Assembly: GCA_015680685.1 (NCBI GenBank)
Contig: MNCI01014982.1
Span: 100,073-164,072, forward strand
Reading direction: 5' to 3'
DNA length: 64,000 nucleotides
Source: Gnetum montanum
Taxonomy: Eukaryota > Streptophyta > Gnetopsida > Gnetales > Gnetaceae
The translations under genes and the position numbers were made by a program. Below the pieces are notes generated by a model that was given only the letters and a program-made list of their open reading frames with translations, made no database searches and was not told where the DNA came from. Of the stretch, positions 57,421 through 64,000 are shown piece by piece (within the stretch, counting starts at the first letter, position 1; each line of letters begins with the position of its first letter).

Positions 57421-57954
57421 TTTGGTACTTGGTGGCCTTAGATGAAGATCCTTCACCTGAAAAAGGATTTGAAAGCCTTGATACCTTCTCTACCTTGTCC
57501 AAATTCAAATTTTGACTTCTTGATTCCATTTACTGCACCCTAGTGCCCAACGTTTGTAAAATTCGCCTTCACTATCATAACAAAAAGCTTGAAAATCTTG
57601 GATTTTTTGCCATAATGTTCTTCATAGATATGGTTAGAGGCCATAATATAAGAATTATTCATAGATTTTGGTTTTCAAATAACACTCTAGCTCTTGTGCC
57701 CTACCCTCCAAAAATTGGGATAGGAGGAGCCTTCAATGCTTAGGTTTAGTTGCAAAATCCTTTCAAAGTGACTTATACTTTAGCAATAAAAAACTATTTG
57801 AAACCAAAAAATGTCCTCTACAAGTTGAACTTAGAAATTAGAAAGTAAAATAATCTTGGTACACTAAGTATTTGTGGAAAATGTCTAGTTTAAAGTCTCA
57901 TAATCTAGAAAACCACATCCTAGCTTGTGCGGTAGCATATGAATTGTAATGGCC
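57421..57954. other. Spacer between two arrays
   Basis: It may contain further diverged units. No repeat landmark or gene was found. The 66-codon ORF at 57543-57743 has no features. Confidence 0.35.
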
Positions 57955-59140
57955 TTGCTTCCACCTATTGAAAAACCACTATCCAACATGTGGATAAATG
58001 TGTAGGGAGTGAAAATAGAAGATATATCATTAAAATTTTCTAACACATTGCATGGAGAATCCACCAAAAACTAAAAACAATAGCTAAATTTTCCATGTAT
58101 GAAAAACCATCTTTAGGTGTCTACAAAATTGAATTTTGGAATCCACACATTCGAAAACCACTACCCAACATGTGAAGAAATGTCTAGGGAAAATAAATAC
58201 CTATATTGGCCCAAACTAACTCATACTTGGCCTCAAAAATCCCAAGAAACTATAGGTTCTTCTCTAATCACCAAATGCTGATACAACACACTTGCAAGTG
58301 CCAAAAACCCAATTGAAAATCTTAAGAAATGGTCAAGTTTCATGCCATAAATTGGAAAACCATATTCTAATGTGCCAACTAATTTGTGAGATTTTATGAA
58401 CTTATATCTTTGCCAATACAACTCCAAAAACATCATATTACCCTCCGAAACCCTAGTCACTGACCTAGGAGACTGAAGTAGTAAAAAACTAAGTAAAAAA
58501 CCCTCCAAATGATCACATTTCATGCCACACATTGGAAAAATACTAGGAAACGTATGAAAAAATATGTGGAATTTTTTGGGCTTCAATCTTGGATTATATA
58601 GCTTCAAACAATTTAGATTGACCTTCAAAACCCTAGTTGCTACCATGGAAGACAAGAGCAATTAGAAACCAAGTTAAAAAACCTCCAAAACAATTAATTT
58701 TCATGCCGCACATTGTAAAAATACTAGGAAACATGTGGATAAATGTGTAACCATTTTAAAAGACTCAATTTTGGTTCCTATAGTTTCAAGAAGTACAAAT
58801 CTTTTCTCTAGACTATAGCTGCTACCACAAGAGCTTGAGGAAATAAATAACTTAGTCAAAAACTCTTCCAAACTTGTCTCCAAGCTTCCACATGTTGAAA
58901 AATCACTATCCAGCATGTGGACCAATGTGTGAGGCTAAAAAAATTTTAAAATTACTGAATACCTACCACAACTTATACCAAAATGACTCAACAGACTACA
59001 GGACTCTAGCCATTGCACTAGAAGCATTCAAAAGCAGAAGACCTTGTTAAAACCATCCCTAGAACCCTCACAAGTTGTTACATTATCCCTCAAATTTTGA
59101 AAAAAAACTTCCCAATGTATGGGCTAATGTGTAGAGAAAT
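57955..59140. repeat. Tandem array, period about 185 bp, at least seven units
   Basis: The landmark CACATTG(G/A)AAAA(C/A)CACTA, followed by CCAACATGTGGA(T/C)AAATGTGTAGG, recurs near 57965, 58145, 58350, 58523, 58705, 58890 and 59095. Between landmarks, CCTAGT(C/T)(A/G)CTGCC and CTTCCAA/CCTCCAAA words recur too. The 142-codon minus-strand ORF at 58233-58661 is produced by the array: its repeated CGMKCDHLEGF / YGMKLDHFLRF peptide has a period near 61 residues. Confidence 0.75.
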
Positions 59141-59559
59141 AACAAGCTCAAACTTGCTTAAAATAGCTCATTCTATATACCAAAAAGCACCAAAACTACA
59201 AATGTATGACCTAGGCCTTCAATGCTATCATAAGTGCTTGGGAAGGCCAAAAACATGGTAGAAAATATTCCTAAATTATCATAAAATTATTACATGCTAG
59301 GGTACTAGGCTTCACATTTTGTTATAATGCATGGCCCAACATGTGGAAATCATATCACCACTAGACTAGACCAGAATTGCCTAAATGCTTCCCTAGTTGG
59401 TTTCACAAACCCAAAATCCAAGTCAAATTATCCACACACTAGGAATGCAGGCCCTACATGTTGGGGTTGGGGTGGTGAAAATAGGATGCTCACATGTCAG
59501 GATTCCAAACCCACATGTTAAAAACATAAAGTTTTAGCTTTTTTAATAGCTTTTACCAT
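59141..59559. other. Region after the array with scattered ACATGT words
   Basis: CCAACATGTGGA, CTACATGTTGGGG, TCACATGTCAGG and CACATGTTA occur within 59335-59520. They may be degenerate further units. No gene is seen. Confidence 0.4.
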
Positions 59560-59860
59560 GAAAAACCTCTTTTCTAGCAATTTACAACTAGTTTTTACAA
59601 GATTTTTCTATTTTTTGTAAGATTTTTCTATTTTTGCTAGCTTTATTAATATTTTGAAAATTTAAAACCTATTTTCTCTAAATTTTTATTATGTTGACAC
59701 TTTACAAGTTGTTTTCTCTAGCTTTTTCCTAATTTTAACAATTTATAACCTATTTTCCTTAGCTTTTTACCAATTTTGACAATTAGCAACATGTTTTCTT
59801 CAAGTTTTAAGTTATTTTGGTAGTTTATAAATTAGTTTTAGTGCATTTTTTTATTTCAAT
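59560..59860. repeat. T-rich minisatellite, about 40-bp period
   Basis: AGCTTTTT(C/A)C(T/C)AATTTT(A/G)ACAATT followed by (A/G)CAACCTATTTTC-like words repeats about six times with variation, clearest at 59700-59800. Confidence 0.6.
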
Positions 59861-59929
59861 TATGAAAACCTAAAATAAAAATAAATATTTTTATTTATAC
59901 TATTTCCATACTTATGCAACCTTATTTGA

Positions 59930-60440
59930 CCAAGTCAACATCATTTGATATCATTTCTTGATATCATTTGGTGTCATTTGAGAACATTTTGCATTATTTT
60001 TAACATCATTCAATCTTGTTTGGCCCTACTTAACATTTTTTTGCATCATTTGGTATCATTTAATGTAAGTTTTCATAGTTTTGACTTCATTTCACCACAT
60101 TGAAAATTATTCAACATCATTTTTCATCATTTAACATTATCTTTTCATTATTATAACTTCATTTGATATCATTTGGCATCATTTTGACCCCATTTGATGT
60201 CATTTTTCACAATCTTACATCAATTTGACATAATTTTACCTCATTTTGACATATTTGATTGTGTTTGGCCTTGTTTCACCTTCATTTGATGTAATTGAAT
60301 ATTATTTGGTATCATTTTCGATCATTTATAGTATTAGTTAACCTCGCTATACCTCATTTTACTTTATTTGGACATTATTCTACCCCATGGTTTTCTAATA
60401 CTATATTATTTTACATCATTTTAGCATTATTTAGTGAATT
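59930..60440. repeat. Degenerate short tandem repeat, about 10-12 bp (CATTTGATAT type)
   Basis: Dozens of CATTTGATAT, CATTTGGTAT, CATCATTTGG and CATTTTGAC words follow each other. The region has no other content and ends just before the D pol region. Confidence 0.75.
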
Positions 60441-60479
60441 ATGTCACATAGATGTCACTTAATATGTTTTTGATTGATG

Positions 60480-61735
60480 TGCAGGACTAGAACATGGATA
60501 CATGGATGCAATTTAGCCAACCTTTGAACCTACTTGGATCCTATGATGATGTTGAATGATCCACTAACCTTGATTACTTAGATCTTGAGCTTGGGAGCTT
60601 GTTAGATGACATAGCTTCACTAGAGAAGTCCCTTGAATGGCCCAAATACATAGTCAAAACCCTTGACCTCAAAGCTAGCAACATTACTAAGGACTCTCTT
60701 GTTGAAATCCCTATCACAATCCACAATGATGAGGAGAAAATGCTAAAACTAAGTTCCTCACTTGAACCCCAAATGTTCCAAGACATTACCAAGGTCCTTC
60801 AAGATCATGTTAAAGCCTTTGCTTGGTCATACAAGGATATGCTAGTATTGGACCAATGTTTAGGATAGCATAATATCATACTTAAGCCTAGTATCAAGCC
60901 TGTTAAGCAAAAAGTTCATGAAATTAGACCAAATTTGGCCTTAGTAGTTCATGATGAGATTAAGAACCTTTACCAAGAAAGTTTCATCTAAGCTATTGAT
61001 TACACTATTTGGTTATTTAACATAGTGGTAGTTCCCAAGAAAAAGGGAAGCATTTGCATTTGTATTGATTTCTAAGACCTCAACAAGGCAACTATGAAAG
61101 ATACTTTTTTTTTTTGCCCAGTATTGATCAACTCATTAATACCACATTTGGACATGCCTTTTTATTCCTCATGGATGGGTTATTAGGATATAACCAAGTT
61201 TGAATCAACCCAAAGAATCAGTTACATATGACCTTCATGACCCTTTGGAGAACCTTTTATTATATAATGATGCCATTCGATCTAAAGAATGTGGGCACAA
61301 CCTATCAATGAGTAGTGACTTACATTTTTAGTGACTACATGCTAGGATTATTAAATGATTACATTGATGATATAACTATCAAGTCCAAAATAGCCTATGA
61401 CTGTGCACATAATCTTGATTTAGTGCTTCGATGTTGCTTAAAATACAAGCTTAGGCTTAATCCTAAGAAGTGTGTCTTTGGTGTTAAGACTGGTAAGATG
61501 CTTAGTTTTTTAGTATCTTAGGTAGTGCTACATGTTAATCTCGATAAGGTTAAGGTCATAACCAACTTGAAAGCACCTACTAACCTTAAGGAACTATGAG
61601 GTTTCCAAGTTAGATTATAGTTTATTCATAGATTCATCTCAAGGCTCACGATTAAGCTATAACCTATGCAATATTTTCTTAAAAAGGGAGTTCCCTATGA
61701 GTGTATTTCCTAGTGTCAAGAAACCTTTGATAACA
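60480..61735 (+). pseudogene. pol: Reverse transcriptase of element D (Tat/Ogre-like)
   Basis: It begins after GATTGATGTGCAG, a possible splice acceptor. The N-terminal part includes FAWSYKDM. RT motifs: VVVPKKKGSICICIDF (61025), DLNKATMKD, FLMDGLLGYNQV with the first Asp kept, MPFDLKNVGTTYQ, NDYIDDITIKSK with YIDD at 61360-61371, and YKLRLNPKKCVFGVKTGKMLSFLVS. Ogre/Tat RTs share 'LKNAGATYQ', 'VYVDD' and 'LNP.KC.FGV..GKLLGF'. Stops include TAG for Gln/Trp codons, and at least one frameshift lies at the poly-T run near 61115. Confidence 0.88.
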
Positions 61736-62200
61736 TTAAGCAAGATTTGGTTTAACTATCCACCGTATACCCACTTAAGAAAGATAAATCCTTTTACATC
61801 TACCTTGCAGTCTATGATGCATTCATAGCCTCTCTTCTCTATCAAAAATAAGATGATGGAATAGAGTTACCTGTATACTACTTGAGACATGCATGGATTT
61901 CTTATGAAGCTCAATATACTAAGGTTGAGAAGTACTATTTAGCATTGGTATTATCCTTAAGGAAGTGGAGACACTACCTTTTTAAGAGACAGGTCAATGT
62001 AATATGCAAGGACAATGTGTTGAGAGTCATAACAACAAAGATATATGAAAGTAGTCATATATCTAGGTGGAAGGCCATAACTACTGAGGTTGATCTACAT
62101 TACATCTCTCAAGCTTCAACAAAGGGTAAAGTTATAGCCATACAACTTACAACCTTTCCAATTAAAAATAATGCAACCATAGACCCTAAGTTCCATGATG
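61736..62200 (+). pseudogene. pol: RNase H of element D
   Basis: KDKSFYIYLAVYDAFIASLLYQK corresponds to the LYLA(V)S...AVSAVL start of the Tat RNase H, which lacks the usual first Asp. It continues with LPVYYLRHAW, YTKVEKYYLALVLSLRKWRHYL and WKAITTEVDLHY. 125 codons are open (61882-62259). The group normally ends with IKGQALADF; here the equivalent is degenerate. Confidence 0.8.
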
Positions 62201-62254
62201 AGCATGTTAACATTGTTGATGAGGTGCTAGAAGGATATGGGGCTATTATGCATT

Positions 62255-62600
62255 GTTGACAAAGCTTCAACTATCCAAGGATCTAGTGCTACTATTATCA
62301 TAACACTACCCTTTGGTGTAATCCAACCTTTCACCTATCATTTTTAGTTCCCATGCACCAACAATGTGGTGGAGTACAAAGGGCTAATTAAAGGTATGAT
62401 GATAGCTTATGATATTAAAATCAAATGTTTAATGATAAAAGGTAATTCACAACTTGTTGTTAACCAAGTAACTAAGGTTTACATATGTAAAGCCAAACAT
62501 TTACAAACTTATTGTGACTTATCCAAAAAAACTCATGCTATACTTTATAGATATTGGCATCCAACATATATCATGAACTAAGAATATCTTAATTGATGCC
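62255..62600 (+). pseudogene. pol: Second, archaeal-type RNase H of element D
   Basis: FTYHF, then CTNNVVEYKGLIKGMMIAYDI, CLMIKGNSQLVVNQVTK and KAKHLQTYCDLSKK match the additional RNase H found between RNase H and integrase in the Tat lineage. Its hallmark is CTNN.AEYEALI...GDSQLV.NQ. The Glu of AEYE-type is kept (VEYKG), while the GDS Asp is Asn. This domain is the clearest lineage marker for D. Confidence 0.85.
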
Positions 62601-62869
62601 ATTACAACCTTAGCCCTAAGTATGTTTCTAGATGTGTTTAGCAAGTTACCTTCCTTAATGGAGAATTATGCTCATACCATCACGTAGACCACTAAAGGTA
62701 CCTCTATAACCACTATTGATAATGTTCCTTAACAAGAGTGGTATAACAACATTAAGTTTTACTTAATGCATGGTGAATCTCAACAAAACTTGACTACCTC
62801 TCAAAATAACTCTATACATAAACAATTGAAAAAATAAGTCTATATAGCCAATAACACATTATGTCAAAG
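62601..62869 (+). other. Linker between second RNase H and integrase of D
   Basis: Degenerate coding sequence with no motif beyond a few short matches. Frames shift often. Confidence 0.4.
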
Positions 62870-64000
62870 GTCCTATGATGACATTATATTAGTATGCTTG
62901 AGTAAAATTGAAGCTTACGTAGTCCTTGAGTAGGTTCACCAAGGAATATGTGGAGGACATATAGAACCTAGAGCCATGGCTATAAAGATTAGATGATTAG
63001 GATACTATTGGTCCTATATGAAAAGCAACTACATGCTGAAGGTTAAAACTTGTCAAACTTGTCAAGGTCATAGTAACTTAATACATGTGCCACCAACTAA
63101 GTTACATACTACTCATATCACATGGTCATTTCAATCATGGTAAATCAACATTATTGAATCTATAATGCCTAAGTATTTTGCAAGTTATAGCTTCATTATA
63201 ACTGCAATAGAATATTTCACACAGTGGGTTGAAGCTATTCCTTTGAGGAAAAAAAATGTCCCAACAAGTATGTCAATTCATATTAGACAACATAGTATCC
63301 TATTTTGGCATATCCTTAGCTATAATCACAAACAATGGACCATAATTTAGTAGTCAAGAAACACATGCCTTTTATCAAAAATTAAGCATCAAACATTCCT
63401 TTTCCTCACTATATTATCCACAAGCCAATGGACAAGTCATAGCTAACAACAAAGTCATCATAAACCTCCTTAAAAAGATTCTAAATAATAACAAATGTAA
63501 GTAGCATGAACCACTACTGCATGCACTTTGGTCTTACAAAACAACCTTTAAAACTACAACTAGTGTCATCCCGTATAGTCTTATTTATGGATCTAAATTT
63601 GTTTTTCCTCTTGAATTGTAGATTCCATCACTAAGGGTAGCTCTATTTGACTACATCAATGATGAGTAGAATAAAGAGTTGGGTATTATTGACCTCAATT
63701 AAGTGGAGGAGCAACGAATACAAATGCTTACTCACATTGAATGATATTAAGAGAGACAGAAACAACAAAATCATCATGATTTAAATAGGTAAAAAGTCAA
63801 GAAAGAAGACATTGTCTTTAAGAAAATTTATGAACATGTGGACAATTTTTTGGCCAATTCAAAAGTATCTTTCTTGGTTACTAAAGCTTATGGCAATGGA
63901 GCATTCAAACTAGTAGACATGAATGGGAATGAACTGATCAATCTAAAGCATAGGAATGAAAATTACAACATAGCTAAGAGGTCAATAAAACCTAAAGTAA
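62870..64000 (+). pseudogene. pol: Integrase of element D, catalytic triad lost, runs off the window
   Basis: The zinc-binding part reads VHQGICGGHIEPRAMA...KVKTCQTCQ (62935-63070). The core part reads SFIITAIEYFTQWVEAIPL (63185-63245) and SSLYYPQANGQV. The expected D-D-E residues appear as Asn (63147-63149), Asn (63331-63333) and Ile (63439-63441), so the enzyme is dead. A frameshift separates the first two. The C-terminal domain follows to the edge, with SYKTTFKTTT and VIPYSLIYGS at 63530-63595. The 3' LTR of D is outside the window. Confidence 0.85.

Noticed and set aside
58233-58661. 142-codon minus-strand ORF, the second longest in the window
   Set aside because: It lies wholly inside the 185-bp array and its sequence repeats with the array period. 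No family features.
57955-59140. CRISPR-like array because of regular repeats
   Set aside because: Units are diverged along their whole length with no conserved-repeat/unique-spacer alternation, and the context is a plant retrotransposon.

Overview
The window is nuclear DNA from a large-genome plant, made almost entirely of nested, decayed retrotransposons. The evidence is Ty3/gypsy pol domains of the chromovirus (Del/Tekay-like) and Tat/Athila lineages, primer-binding sites for plant tRNA-Asp and initiator tRNA-Met, a plant L1-type LINE, strong CpG depletion and almost no long open frames. A gymnosperm or another repeat-bloated seed plant is plausible, but the species cannot be fixed from the sequence. 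I see no convincing host gene, tRNA, rRNA or CRISPR array.

Layout, left to right. (1) 1-5015: a plus-strand chromovirus missing most of its 5' LTR; gag is followed almost directly by the RT tail and RNase H, and a 2.79-kb 3' LTR closes it. (2) 5016-11520: a minus-strand LINE (endonuclease, RT, C-terminal zinc knuckle) split by a 3.23-kb solo LTR at 5940-9168 with near-perfect target duplications. (3) 11724-25810: a minus-strand chromovirus (E: RNase H, integrase, 3' LTR) whose LTR is split by element B at 13398-22277. (4) 26128-32629: element A, with perfect ACTAA target duplications. (5) 32635-64000: a large Tat/Ogre-like plus-strand element (D: gag, protease, RT, RNase H, archaeal-type RNase H, integrase) running off the right edge. 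It is interrupted at 38391-51521 by element C, with perfect GTCAT target duplications.

A, B and C belong to one Athila/Tat-like family: TGATG...CATCA LTRs of about 0.8-0.9 kb and a tRNA-Asp primer site. C has gag, protease, RT, RNase H, integrase and a third ORF. A and B have gag and the third ORF but no pol, so they look like non-autonomous gag-bearing derivatives of a C-like partner. All three share the same layout after gag or pol: a PPT-like palindrome, a pyrimidine-rich tract, short conserved noncoding blocks, a block resembling the U3 repeats of the element's own LTR plus a TATA box, a leader, and a TGATTGCAG-type splice acceptor touching the ATG of ORF3. I infer an LTR-derived internal promoter and/or splicing that drives ORF3. 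This is the best candidate in the window for an undescribed system.

A second candidate lies in D. Between protease and RT, about 9 kb (roughly 51560-60484) is bounded by a possible GTAAGT donor and a TGCAG acceptor. It holds an antisense, intron-containing gene-like unit (52385-55130), two arrays with a period near 185 bp, and shorter-period repeats.

All coding regions are pseudogenes by stops and frameshifts. Many stops are TAG or TGA where C-to-T or G-to-A change of CAG, CGA or TGG explains them, as expected for long-term cytosine methylation. All alignments and translations were done by eye.
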